A stretch of 64,000 bases of DNA from Thunnus maccoyii (GCF_910596095.1 NC_056545.1:20669067-20733066), one strand, 5' to 3'; counted from the first letter of the stretch, positions 48,711-61,227 are shown. Translations and numbers: made by a program. Notes: a model not told the origin generated them from the letters alone.

Positions 48711-50534
48711 TTAAACCTCCTCACCCTCCTCCTCTCCCTCACCCTCAACAGAGTAAAGTCCAACCTCCTCATAATCCTTCTCCAGAGCTGCATGTCCTCT
48801 CTGGCCTCATTAGACTCTCCCTCCTTTATACCCTCCCTACATACCAGTGAACAAAGGAACACTTGGCGTACATCAGGTCAAACTTGTGGTCAAGTCGAGC
48901 CCAGGACTCTGCAATAGCAGTGGTGTTGCTCAGCATGCATACAGCCCTCTGGACTGTGGCCAGGTCTCCACCAGAAACTACAGTGGGCAGCTGGTAGTTG
49001 ATACCAACCTTGAAACTAGTAGGGCACCAGTCCACAAAATGGATGTTGCGCTTGGTCTTAAAAGTAGGCGTTGGTAATTTCTGTCACTGTTAATTGCTCA
49101 TGGTAAGCCTTCTCACCAGAGGGAAGTGGATATGGGGATATGGCACCAGGTTGGTCTGGAACTCCGCAAGATCAACGCTAAGGGCACCATCGAAACAAAG
49201 AGAAGCAGTGATGGAGGACACAATCTGACTCATCAACCTGTTCAGGTTGGTGTAGGTAGGACACTTAATATCCAGGTTCCTACGACAGCATGAAGGCACA
49301 CATCAGCAGGGAGGTAAAACCAGAGCTGGTACCACCTCTGAAGCTGTGGAAGAACAGGAAACCCTGAAGGCCAGTGCACTGGTTAGCCTGAGGACAGAGG
49401 AACAGACATTTATCAAATATGAGAAACATAGTAATGTAATTTAGATGATTGAAACCTACAAAAGGAAGTAGGGTGGGGACCAATTGATTTATGATGAAGT
49501 AAGCATGGTTTGAACATCTCTCTCAAGCTCTCTTTTTTTGTTCTTTACACAGCTATTTTTGTCAGTGTCCACAGTGTAAAACACTAAGAATGTCTTCTAG
49601 GAGAGACTGTCTGAAAATGTGCGCTGTTAACCCTACATTTAGCAACACTGAGTTTCCCCCTTCTCCATGATGGCTGGGTTTTAAATCAACCTTCAAGTGT
49701 GGCAGTTCAGAACAACTATGAACACATTTTATTTACAACATGGTCGGACAGCACATCGCATGAACCAGTTCTTTTCTAGCATAATCCAGCCCTAACAGGA
49801 ACACAGTTTCTGCAAAGAGATGTCAGGGATATCAGATCTAAAAATCTGGACAACTTAAACCGAAACTATCTGCATGGTTTGATATCACTAGAACTGAGAA
49901 AATAAACTGACTCTTTACACCAATAGGATCTGACTTAAAATGGTTAGAGGTTTTATTAGTAGTCATGGATAATGTGCCATCTGGTGGCGCAAAGGTAAAC
50001 TGCATAATGTGAGTCTGAGACGATACAAGGCATATACACTATGTACTGTTGTCACGTTCTTGATACATCAGTTATTTGGAATTAATGGTTGCCCCAAGTT
50101 CTCAGTCTCATTGGGAAGAAACTCCTTTTGCTCTGAATTTACCCACTAGTTTGTGGATCCTGTCCAGCACCAGGTCAATGATCAATGATGCCAATGGTGT
50201 AGTTTCCTCGGGTGTAGTTGTTAGCTGCATCCTCCTTGCCGGTGATCAACTGCTCAGGGTGGAAGAGCTGGCAGTAGGTCCAAGTTCGCACCTCATCTGA
50301 TGATACAGGTTCGATCAGATATTATTCAAGGGTTTGACTAACCAAAATCAAGTATCTATGGGCTCCAGGTCCACAAAAACAGCTCAGGGGACATGCCTTC
50401 CAGCTCCAGTCTCACTGAAGACGTTGTTAAAGGAATCATCTCCTCTCTCCAATGGTTTTGTCACTGTGCATCTGCCCATCAGGCTGGATCCCATGTTCAA
50501 AGCAGTAAAGCTCCCAGTAGGCGTTTATTTGGCC
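48711..50534 (-). pseudogene. Alpha-tubulin pseudogene, unprocessed and broken
   Basis: Minus strand encodes alpha-tubulin pieces in order: [18 protein letters not shown] (near 50500), [58 protein letters not shown]; an intron at 49388-50146 with GT donor and AG acceptor at the usual tubulin position; then [108 protein letters not shown] and an acidic end with TAA at 48711. Lesions: stop after GRHVP, frameshifts, loss of about 45 residues after GFTSLLM, loss of about 40 residues after EITNA, and a missing N-terminus. The retained intron shows a DNA-level duplicate, not a retrocopy. Confidence 0.9.
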
Positions 50535-51600
50535 ATATATTTCATTCAGTTCAGGGAAAGATATTTATATTTTTCATTTGATATCAATTAATTCAATTTC
50601 TTATTATTTCATCACTTAATTATTTAATTGTCAATCATTTATATATTTATTTATCTATTTTATTAATATAATTGAGCCATCTTTATAACCATATTCTACA
50701 GTATACAAAAGTAGTTAGTTACCTCCAATTGTTTTAAACTAAGAAGTGACAACACAAGAAACGTTACTTACGTCACTCCCGCCATCTGATGAGAGCAGTT
50801 GAGGATTTTCGAGGTCCACCATGTTTTCAACGGCTATAGACAGCATCTCAAAACTGGCCACTCGCTAAAACTCTAATTATGCTGGGTCTTTCCATTAATT
50901 ATGAACACATAAAACACAAGAAACCCAGTCAAGCCACGCTTAATTTACTAATTTATCATTAAATGCAATATGAAACTTGATTTATTGCCCCATGAAACAG
51001 TTGAAGGTATTGAAGGTAAAATTTTGACAGTTAATGCTAACCTAACTGTTCAATTCCAATTCAATAAATTGAAAGCTAGCATTGATATGCACTACAGCAT
51101 ATTGTCAAAACTTTAAACCTGATTAATCAATTCATGAGACATCTTAAAATTCATACCATGTTTCCTAAGTGTGAAGATAATGAAAATATACCATTAAGGC
51201 TGGTTGAGGATGTAGTTGCTGCCTCCTGATCGCTTTAATCGTTTTTATGCCAGGTTTGCAGGGAAAGGCGCTGATGAATCGAATTGGTTGACAGTCACAT
51301 AAGCTCTTTTCCTATTGATTAAACGAAAACAGTCTCTGATCAATGAGAACTCTTGACCTTTAAATTGCTATTAAATACAATTTTTTATAAACTTGCTTTT
51401 CTGCATTAAATTGATCATCTTTTATTGTTGATGATGTTTGACTGTTTTTTTGTTGTTGTTTTTTGTGTTTATTCTGTCCTGGGGGCTGGGGGTTGTATTA
51501 TTTTGGACTATTTGTGAAGCACTTTGTAAGACTGTTTTGAAAGGTGTTGAATAAATAAAGGTTATTTTTATTATTTTTACACTAGCTACAGTATTTCTCA
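50535..51600. other. Intergenic, nothing firm recognised
   Basis: AT-rich sequence right of the tubulin pseudogene. A CG-bearing patch near 50760-50830 could be a remnant of the tubulin leader region, but no first exon (ATG plus one codon) can be supported. Confidence 0.4.
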
Positions 51601-51601
51601 A

Positions 51602-52135
51602 AGTCAAGTCAATTTATTCATAGAGCACATTTAAAAACAACAAAAGTTGACCAAAGTGCTTTAAAGAGACTGAGAAATACAATCAAATGAATCAGAATAA
51701 TTTTTATTAGCCATGTATGTTTACGCATACAAGGAATTTGACCACAGTTTAGTGGCTCTCAGTGTACTTACACAGAATAACAACACAACAATCTTCAGAA
51801 ATATACACAGGAAAACACAGACATTGTTATGAGGATCAATGAGAAAATTAATAAAAGTGTAGAATAAAATAATTAAAAATGGGATTGAAATCCTAAAGAC
51901 AACAACAGCATTGCACAGAGGACCAAATAAGTAATAGAGAGAATGACCATTCATGTCTTGATGACAATTTAAAGGCTGAGGAAAAGAGATGGGTCTTAAG
52001 ACAGGTATTAAAAGATATTAATTGAGGGTGAGTAATAACGAGAGGCAAACTGTTCCATAGTTGAGGGCCAACAATGGAAAAAAGATTGGAAAAGCTGGTG
52101 CTGACAACACAGTTGATTTATTTGTCAACATCTGA
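51602..52135 (-). repeat. Fish interspersed repeat interrupted by another repeat
   Basis: Left piece AAGTCAATTTATTCATAGAG through GTTGACCAAAGTGCTTTAA (51602-51675) and right piece ATGGGTCTTAAGACAGG through CAAACTGTTCCATAG (about 51960-52135) are parts of one common fish repeat. The 51680-51950 block between them includes the CAGAAT...TTTATTAGCCATGTATG repeat, so it is a nested insertion. Confidence 0.55.
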
Positions 52136-52180
52136 CAGAAGGATGCAAAGCTAATCACTAAAATCAGTGTAGTCTAGAGT

Positions 52181-52620
52181 AGAGTTGCAATGATTAGCTG
52201 ATTAATTGATTAGTTGTCAACTATTGAAATAGTTGAAAACTATTTTGATAATCGATTCATTGTTTTTAAATCAGTTTTTTAAAGAAAAAATGTCCAAATT
52301 ATCTGATTTCAGCTTCTCAAATGTGAATATTTTTTGGTTTCTTTAGTAAACAGTAAACTGAATATCTTTGGGTTGTGGACTGTTCAGAATCAGAAATCAG
52401 ATTTATTCGCTAAGAAGCAAGTACAAGGAATTCAATTTGATCCAGATGTCAACAGAAAAAGCAATAAACATGAACATTAAACAGTAAACATAAACACATA
52501 CACAAACACAAACATAACAGTGTAAGAAAGGGACAGTAATTTACATTTCTGTGTAGTGGGGGTGGACTGTGTGCTTGCATATTGAAACGATAAAAACGAA
52601 TAATCTTTAGTTGCAGCCCT
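52181..52620. mobile_element. AGGGCTGCAAC-family MITE, copy 4, with nested insertion
   Basis: Begins AGAGTTGCAATGATTAGC and ends TCTTTAGTTGCAGCCCT. The interior AGCTTCTCAAATGTGAATAT and GGGTTGTGGACTG match the other copies. At about 52386 it is broken by CAGAATCAGAAATCAGATTTATTCGC..., a different repeat, and resumes near 52581. Confidence 0.7.
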
Positions 52621-52883
52621 GGTCGAGAGCTTGACTCATAATGGGTTTTTGAGTTTTTGAGGCAGATACCGATATAGATATTTGAGAATTTAGAAAAACC
52701 CGGTAACAATATTCAGCCACTCCTCTATCACTACAAGCCTCTGCTTCTTCCCGTGACTTATACCCTTGTAACATGAGGCTCACTCACAGTAATCATCAAA
52801 ACAATTAGAAAAAATGGAAAAATATACAGAAATAACTGATTCCACAGCTTACACTGGGAATCTTAAATCATACACTTTAATTA

Positions 52884-53010
52884 TCAGAATCAGAATCAGC
52901 TTTATCTGCTAAGTATGTTTCTATAAATACAAGAATATACAAATTCGACTCCGGTTTCTTGTGGCTCTCAATGTACTCACAACAAAATTCAGGAGATACA
53001 CATAGACATG
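52884..53010. repeat. CAGAATCAGCTTTAT-type fish repeat
   Basis: CAGAATCAGAATCAGCTTTA, CTAAGTATGTTTCTATAAAT, GACTCCGGTTTCTTGTGGCT and TCTCAATGTACTCACAACA. The same family occurs at 51690-51790 and 52386-52470, so three copies lie within 1.4 kb. Confidence 0.7.
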
Positions 53011-53905
53011 GAATCAAAACAAGGACAACAAAGCTGAAAATGTGAATAGAAATACCAGAAACATATATTATATGGTTCTGTATGACAGTTGGATTCCTAC
53101 GTAACTGCCAGTGAAACTCATAAGGCGATAATGGATTGGTAAAACATGCGCATAAATTAGCAGCTGCAGGTCCCACTCATTCACACAACATAGGCAGGCA
53201 CTAGAAACCCTTTAAAACAGCCAACAGTGCATCAACACGAGCATTGAATTTGAAATCTGTTTCTTTATTTAATCAAAGCACTCTTTGTTCCAGATCAATG
53301 CATCAGATGATTAATAACAAGTGTGCAATTTAACTGATGATTTGAGAGGATAAAAAGGTGGCGGTCGCAGTGGAGTGATTGTGGAAAGAGCCTCTGTGCA
53401 TTTTAATGAATGCACACATTCACGTTCTGGTCATATTGTAATAGAAGACTGTTGTTGCATGTTAATGTTATTATGCATGGATCAAATATTGATTGGAAAA
53501 ATAATAACTTTCATCCACAGCCATGTTTGAATGGTGCTAACATTTGTGTTCCCCATCATAGGGTTGCTTTTCGAGGGATAGGCTTTGGTAATGAACAATA
53601 AACAAGTCACTTTGGAAGGTTTTAAAGTTGTTCTCATTGGTAATGCATAGGGTTGTCTCTTGATCTATCTTGTGTGTATAAAAAAGTGAACTTATAAATT
53701 AATAACAATAACAATATGCTGGGATTTAATGGGCGTCAAAGGTCTGAGGATCTTGAAACTTCTTCAGTATTAAATAACATTTAAATGGACAAATTTGCCA
53801 CTATAAAATATATGAATATTATAATAAACATTATTTCTGTAACCCAAAACAAAACTGTTTGTTAATGTTTGCCATATGTTACAAGACAATCTGAAAGGTA
53901 GCCCT
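53011..53905. other. Intergenic, nothing recognised
   Basis: AT-rich; short ORFs only, none resembling a known protein. Confidence 0.5.
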
Positions 53906-54120
53906 TTAACCCTCCTATTTTGTTTCAGTCAAATTTGACCTGTTTTCAAGTTTAAATGTGTGAAACATACTTTTAAGTTTTTCTGTTCAAAACCAGGCTT
54001 CATTACATCCTCTACAATGACCTACTGAATACAATAAAACACTTTTTGATCATTTTCTTTTTTTTAAAATGCCTATTAAAAATGATCTGTTGTGTTATGG
54101 GTCAAATTTGACCAGGTTAT
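53906..54120. mobile_element. GTCAAATTTGACC repeat, possible piggyBac-like MITE
   Basis: TTAACCCTCCTATTTTGTTT start followed by GTCAAATTTGACC at about 53938, and the same palindrome again as GGGTCAAATTTGACC near 54099. A TTAA plus CCCT start fits piggyBac-like non-autonomous elements; the right end is not certain. Confidence 0.4.
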
Positions 54121-54294
54121 AATTATAGATTGTTTATGCAGAGAAATACATAGTAAATTTTACCAAACCATCGCGAATAACAAAAATGACACAAAACAAA
54201 ACAAAAAAAATCCTACAATAATAGTATAATAATATTGTGAATAATATTAAAATTATGTGTCATGCCAAGACAGCGTATTGACTTGAATAAAATT

Positions 54295-54310
54295 CACACA
54301 CACAGAGACG

Positions 54311-54377
<67 letters not shown>
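54295..54377. repeat. (CG)n(CA)n microsatellite
   Basis: Alternating purine-pyrimidine tract: a short CG run (ACGCGCGCGCGC at 54308-54319) passes without a break into about 29 CA units. Confidence 0.95.
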
Positions 54378-54380
<3 letters not shown>

Positions 54381-55029
54381 TCCTGTCCCCCAGCTTTATG
54401 GCAGTATATAGGCCGCGGCTTTCTCGCACTTCAATTCTCACATCTCACCGCACACACACATACATTTACCTAGGTCACATTACATAGACTTACATTCATT
54501 TCCCGGAGACTTACCCTAACACTAACCGTAACTTTAACATATATATCCATATATATGTACATTTTTTTCTCTCATTATAGTATACTATTTAGTGTGCAAA
54601 CAATTTGTCTGCTCTTGCTCTGTTAATAGCAAGAAGAAAGGAAAGAGCGTTACCGGTCTTATGCAAAAAGAGATATAACAAATTTCCTTGGTTAAAGCTG
54701 TGCAGTGTAGCCAGAGGTCACACCCACTGCATCTTCATGTTTGAACAAGTATAGCCTCCAATTACCTCATCTAATCACCCAAATATTTCACCCAAAAACT
54801 GAGTGCACCTGCTATTGTGAGAATTACCACATGCATAACACTAGGGTTGTACCAAAAACGCTGTGTGCGTCCTTGTTGCAGTGATTTTAAAACGAGTTTC
54901 GTTCCCTGTAAGTTCAGTTCATTCTTGTCCAGCACTCTTACTCTCTATAATTAATGGTTAAGCAATACAGACATTTGTTACGGGCTACAAATGCTCCATG
55001 GGAGGACTCCTCTTTAGAACCACTTTATT

Positions 55030-55225
55030 TAGTAACGGAAGTTTTGAGCCAATGAGAAAAGATTGCCATACTCTTCCACCAATGAAAAGTTTGGATGCTC
55101 CAGCTCTCCCACTAAGCGACAAGTGTATTGGATAAAACAAAGAAGGAGGATCCAGGGGGATAAGTGGATTTGAGGGCTTGGGAAGGAAAACAAGGACGCT
55201 AGTTAACGTTATCTCGTTGTTGAAG
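55030..55225 (+). promoter_or_regulatory. klhl13 promoter and probable non-coding first exon
   Basis: Two CCAAT boxes (GCCAATGAG near 55049, ACCAATGAA near 55078) precede a purine-rich stretch ending TTGTTGAAG|GTATGG (donor at 55225/55226). CG-bearing and GCTAGC/GTTAAC-rich sequence follows to about 55720. Direction and distance fit the 5' end of klhl13. Confidence 0.5.
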
Positions 55226-56796
55226 GTATGGAATCTGTTATTTAAAAGTTTACAGAGTGTATTTAAGATACATACAATGATTGAAATATCATATATAGTA
55301 TATTGTACACAACAAATAGCAGGTTGACAGTCAGTCACAGTCATTTATTGGTCGAGACAAGCCAACCAACCAACCAGACTAAGTAATAACTAACCCAACT
55401 AACTCACGTTAAGACTCCGGTCGTTTACGCTGCTGTTAGTTAAGCTAACGTAGCTAGCGGGCGGTGGTTAACGGCAACCAACTTGGTAGCCACAGAGTTG
55501 ATAGTCCTGTTGTATTTCAAGCTAGCCAATGTTAACGTTAATGGGTTAGCTTAGCTAGTTAGCCTTAGCTTGTTCCCGCTGGAGATGTTACGACAGTGTT
55601 CAGACAACATGGCCAGAAAATGAGCAAAGCTCCGATAAGACAGCGTTGCATCTTGTGACAATACACTGTTTATCCCGGCTAATAAACGCTGACACGGTAA
55701 ACGGTGATACCCTTAAGCTTCTGCTAGCAAGCGAGTCAGCTACCTCGCTGTTTTCTCCCTACATGTGTCACACTTACATAGCTTTAATATGAGTAACCTC
55801 TCTCGACTTCGTGTCTGAGGTCTCACCGTACATCGCTATGCAGAGGCAAACTGTCAACTCCCATCAGCTTTATGTCACTACAGTCATGTCACTTTAACGT
55901 GTTACTATAACAGCAGGAGTCAAGAAGTAACTAGTAGTGAAACTTAAATGGGCGTGTGTGCCAGTTGCTACTCTTTAAAAAAAAAAAACAGAGATTGATG
56001 TTTGTACGCCTTTTTTTGTTCATAATGTGAGCTGAATTTCAACATACGAAGAGGATTGTTCTGTCAAGCAACACACACGACAGATATTTTTAGCTTCAAT
56101 TAGCCCAGTTCTGTGTAAAGCAACAAGTTAGAGATGTGATGCAGCTGGCATATTTCAGAAGGGGATGAGGGTCAAGAAACGCCCATTTACATTGACATCA
56201 ACTTATGTAGGATCTTCTTTTACTTATAAAATTAACATGAATGTAAATATATTAACATTTCTTTGTAACATGGTCACTGCTTGTTAAGAAGAAATCTTGA
56301 GTCATAAACTGTGTTGTCAAACACTAAAAGGTTTCTTTTCAGGATGAACTTTAGATAATTACTGAAGTCTAAGGTCATTATGAAGCTTTGAGACAATTTT
56401 GAAACTTATTCAGGTTAAATTATAATTGGTATTTCCATTTTGTTGCATGCACCAAATAAATATTTCAATGTGTATTTAAAAGCTGTGTAACTGGAGGGCA
56501 TTGTTACGTGTGATCTGTAGTACAATAACAAGTTTGTTTTACATGCATGATTAATTTATAAAAGAGGATCTAGTCGTCATAAGGCAATAAATACATGTAT
56601 CCAAAATGGAGTGTAGACTGTAAAATTTAGAGAAAAAAGGTGCTGATGTATAATAAAACTGACTAAAAAGTTTTGAAACCAAACTAGTCTCTGTATAACA
56701 GCTTTGTTTATTTTATTTTTTTATTTCTTGGCTGAGATTTAATTTTTGGAAGAAAGACTTATTACAAATGTTGAAAACACCCTGTTCCTGTTTCAG

Positions 56797-56870
56797 AGGT
56801 GTGGTTTTGGCGAGGGTATGGAGCACCCTGTGCACAGAGGGGAGACGATGCCCATCGGATTGCATGACAG
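56797..56870 (+). CDS. klhl13: Candidate alternative 5' coding exon of klhl13
   Basis: Acceptor CTGTTTCAG| at 56796, donor GACAG|GTAATG at 56870/56871. An ATG at 56818 in fair context (GGTATGG) gives MEHPVHRGETMPIGLHD and ends with two bases of a codon (phase 2). The klhl13 exon ending at 63783 also ends in phase 2, so both could splice to the same downstream common exon. It could instead be a leader exon with an upstream ORF. Confidence 0.45.
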
Positions 56871-58772
56871 GTAATGTGCAATATGTCATATTCCATTATT
56901 TCAGGCGCCACTGTGAATATGTGTATGGATGTGTCACTTTTATTGGATACAATTCATTTTTTAGCTCACAAACCTTGACTAAAAGTGAGGAGCTGTTAAC
57001 ACTGTCAGTTGTCTTGAGAACACAGTTATCAGTTCTGGTATTAGTCCTGGCCTGTTAAGGACTTCGGTCTCGCTATATATCTGTCATACCATCTAGGAAA
57101 AAGCATCCACTTGGATTCAGATGTGTTAATCAGGTAATCCCTGATTAGATTGTAAGAAAGAAAAGCGGTAGGGTTTAGGTATTCAAGGACCAGAATGGGG
57201 AAACACTGCTATAGAAGTACGTGCCAAACGTCTCATCAGAGTGTCGCGACTTGAAAGGTTTCACAGTGTTTCTGATACATTAATGCACTTGTGGCAGCCT
57301 TCCATGCCTGAAGTGCCTGTATAGATTGTCTGTCACTCAAGCAGTATTGTTGCAGCCCCTGGTGTATGAGGACTGAAATAGGTGTTTTCCACTGGGTCCA
57401 GTGTTGTTGCTGGCCAACAAGCAAATCTCTTCTGAGCTGACCCTGTCTTTACCAGTCAAATGACCTAACGTGACTTGACGTGACCTAATGTGGGAGCTCT
57501 ATAGCAACAAACACTTTGCAAAACAAAAAATGTGGACAATGTACTTTGTTTTCAAGTTCCAGCAGAGCAATATATGAGCAAATAACACAAAGTCCGTGAA
57601 TAGCATAAACACATATGGCTACCAAATTTAATTCCTCAGTCATCTTTGCTTGTCTGTGTCTGAGCACCAAATCTTAACTATCTCAAATTCATTGCACTGT
57701 GCACCTTTTTGGGAGTTTTGTATTTTTTGTTACTTTATTTTTGCTCAAGTGTTTAGTACTTTAAGAAATTTTAGATAATCTTTTTAACTGCTCTGGAGTA
57801 GCCAGTTTTGTCCATATCCTCATATTTCAGCATCTACTTTCTTTAGTCTGTCTGGTTAAGACAGTACTTAGCATGTTGTACCAGCTAGCTGTTTTACCAG
57901 CCAAGATGCTTGTTGGTTGAAAATTTCTAGTGGAAGGACTAGGCTGGGTGTAAAACCACAATACTATGTTGGTACTGACCAGAAATCAAGAGCTGGCGTC
58001 AAATGCTTGCTCAGATTTCTGCACTTCTGTACTTATTCAGACAGTTTCTGATTTTAAATAATAATTCTGACAGTTATAAACTGTATTATTTAGGTAAAAT
58101 TCTTGTGCAGCTGCTTGTGTTTAGACAACTCAACTCATTTTGACCCAATCAAGGCATTAAAGGGATATATGTATAAGTTCTGAGCTTTTGTAGCCTCACC
58201 GCTGGATAGCTTTAGCTAATACTCAACCTATGACTGCCAGTATGAGAGAGAATTACAGATGGGGTGACAGATTTGGCAAAGTTTTTCTGGACTTTGTTAT
58301 CATGTGTGAGTATTTCACATTAGGAACATCTTATGTTATGTGGGATACATTTCTAGTGTAAACAGACACTAGTGTAGACTGCAGTGACTTAGTTTTTTTT
58401 AACCTGAAAATCAAAAACCTGGTTCAGCAGCATTTTGTATAATACAGTTGTGGTCCAGATCTGCATGAGCGACGACAACCAAAGGGGTATTGAGATAGAC
58501 ATTATGCCTTGCATCCAGCTATGTAGTTGAAGACACAGATGCCAGCCTGTTGAAGCCTAGCCTGCTGGAAAATGTAATGAGTGTAGATAAAATCTCAAAT
58601 TACATATTTACAGACTTTTACTGAATTCATCTTTTTTATTTCTTACCGTAGACATTACCAGTTGGCTTCATACCGTACAGACACATCTTGGAATTAGACC
58701 TGCACTTTGAAATACTGGAGAAAGCAGCTTGCCTGTTAGTTTCTTCCTGTGTGGACCAATCTGTTGGCAAAA

Positions 58773-58824
58773 GATTCTCCTTTTAATCATGACCACAGTT
58801 CTGGTCATGATTAAAAGGAGAATC
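58773..58824. other. Perfect 23-bp inverted repeat with 6-base loop
   Basis: GATTCTCCTTTTAATCATGA CCA (58773-58795), loop CAGTTC, exact reverse complement at 58802-58824. It lies in the klhl13 intron. No terminal-repeat element could be seen around it. Confidence 0.9.
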
Positions 58825-59852
58825 AACAACTGTGGTTGTGACTGTGCGGAGGTGGATGAGACACAACACCAAATGAATGGGCAGATTTGGATGAGCACAA
58901 TTTTTAGTATGAAGTACTGTAATTAATGCAGGTGGAGGCAGAGTGCAGGCTGTCTATCCACAACCCAAGCTGTCAATAACAGACACTTCTCAGAATAACC
59001 TGTTAGCTATTTTAAATAGTGAAAGAAAAGGAAAGCATCAGTTATTTCTCCATTGGGTACTGAGTAGTGTCTACTGCATTCACTATAAAGGTTTGGGATG
59101 TGATTATTGCACAGCTACTACAGATATTATTAGAAATAGACATCTTTACATTTATTAACAATTTTTCATCATCAATGATTTATTAATTAAACATTACATG
59201 AACAAAGGTTTAGGTTACAGTGGCTTTCCAAAGTCACAAATATTTCTGTGCACTATATAGAGTGGTGAAAGTGTAAAAGCCAGTGTGAAATAGCTTCCTT
59301 TTTCCTTTTTGTAATCCAGATGGGAGGGGGGTAGCGATTTTTGGAAGAGAGTGAAGCAGTGGAACTGAGGATAACAGGTGTATCGCTGAGCTTTCAGGCT
59401 TTGAAAGAAGAGAGAGAATGACTGCCGCCCTTGCTGTGGCGGCAAGGTCATTCCGCCATTTACAGTATAAGCTGGGAGGGAGAATGGCCGAGGCCAGAAA
59501 GTGTGAAGACAAGGTTGTTATGTGGATGGAGCTGCCGGCGGTAGAAGACGGGTAAAGTGTCATGGCTACAATGTAAAGGAATCAGGCTTCCTCAGGAGCT
59601 TTGTTAACGAACTCCGCAGATTTGAAAGTTATTGCCTACAGACTCGACTTAACGAGTCACGCATAGTTCCCACAGTGACTTGAGCGTAAAAGAAGTGGTT
59701 TCCATTCACAACGCTTGTGAAGGCCACAAACACTGTACATGTTCACTACATGCAGTGTAGTTGAGATTTGAAGAAAAAGGTGGAAATTATAAAAAATCTG
59801 TAAATAAAACAATGATGGTGAATTGGTGGGAATAATAATAATAATAATAATT

Positions 59853-60225
59853 AGGGCTGTAGTCTGCTGGTCGACTGGTCGATTAGTTGGTCGATATGCT
59901 CTCGTCTGACTAAATTCTCATTGGTCAAATAATCTCCGTGTTATTTTCATAAGGAGAAAAGTGCTACATCAATAGCTTTCCAGGAGTAATCCATTATTTC
60001 CTGCGGCTGAAATAACGGGGGTTAGCTCCAAAGTTAGCAACAATGGGTTAGCATAACCTGAAGACACAAAACAGAGAAATACAGAACGGAGAAATGTGTG
60101 GCTGCTGAGTTTACAGTGCACTCTATCCCGTTACATCCCCGCCCCCCCGCGCGTGACTAATCGATTAGTTGAAGAATATGTAAGATTTTAGTCGACCAAG
60201 ATTTTCTTTGGTTGACTACAGCCCT
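59853..60225. mobile_element. AGGGCTGTAGTC MITE
   Basis: Ends AGGGCTGTAGTCTGCTGGTC and GGTTGACTACAGCCCT are inverted repeats; subterminal GTCGACTGGTCGATTAGTTG pairs with TAATCGATTAGTTGAAG. 373 bp, flanked by AATAATAAT runs on both sides, so the target was an AAT repeat. Confidence 0.85.
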
Positions 60226-60370
60226 AATAATAATAATATTAATAATAATAATAATAATATTGTCTCTCACAAAGTAACAGAAATTTTCCTGACAAGGCTC
60301 AACAATACACATTTAAAGCACATTTAAAACACACACATACAGTTAAAACTACAATTAACAGAGAACAAAA

Positions 60371-60640
60371 TTAAACAGGACAGAGTGCAGTGCCTGTTTT
60401 AGTTTGTTTAGGGTGATGATTGCAGAGGGAATAAAAGATTTTTTGTAGATGTTTTTCCAGGCCAGTGGGCCTCTGTAGCGTCGACCTGATGGCAGTAACT
60501 GGAAGGATTGGTGGAGGGGGGTGAGAGGGGTCTGGCTTGATCAGAGTGGCTTTCCTGAACACTGAGCGGGTGTTCAGTTCAGATAGCGGAGTTTGGGGTG
60601 AACCAATTATTTTGCTGGCCTGATTAGTAGATAAAATAAC
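60371..60640 (-). mobile_element. 3' fragment of a LINE ORF2
   Basis: The minus strand reads LPSGRRYRGPLAWKNIYKKS followed by FIPSAII, the C-terminal signature seen in many fish LINE proteins, after a PPPILPV stretch. Only the last part of an ORF is present. Confidence 0.6.
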
Positions 60641-61227
60641 TTGGAAAAAGAAGACTTGTACTCTGAACTCCTGTGAACCTGTGTTCTTTCTCAAAGCAGT
60701 TTTTGATATTTTGCTTGGCATATGCACTTGTGTGTATCAATGTGTGTTATTGTGGGTGCCAGTGCCTCTCATTTTATTCATACTGATACCGATATTTTGT
60801 GTGAATTAATCACCAGGACACAGGATACGACTGAATCTGCCCCTGTATACATCTTGTTAAGTGTAGATGATCTGATTTTTAATGTAATAATCGGTTTCAT
60901 GTGCTGGAACCACGATGTGAACTCTGACAGTTGCAGCAGAAAGAGTGTTGTTTATTAGTTACTAGTTGGGGCTTTTATATGGTTTAAAGCTTCACTTTTA
61001 TAATAGATGAACTTGCATTTTCAGTAAAATTAATAATTGCATCAGAAGTTGCGGTTTCTTAATCTCTTGCACAATAATCCAACATGTCTAACTGATTTGA
61101 TAAATTTGCATGACAACTTCTGTTTCCAGTAAGATGTGATATTTTTCACTCCTTTTCCAGTTCCCACATTAGGTAGTGTTGCATCCTCTCATCTGCTAAA
61201 ACCCTTTTCCATTTTTTTTTTTTTTTA

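Noticed and set aside
48711-50534. Functional alpha-tubulin gene
   Set aside because: Stops, frameshifts, deletions of tens of residues and a missing N-terminus rule out a working product.
59215-59563. Two overlapping minus-strand ORFs of 78 and 109 residues
   Set aside because: No protein family resemblance; probably chance reading in a GC-richer intronic patch.
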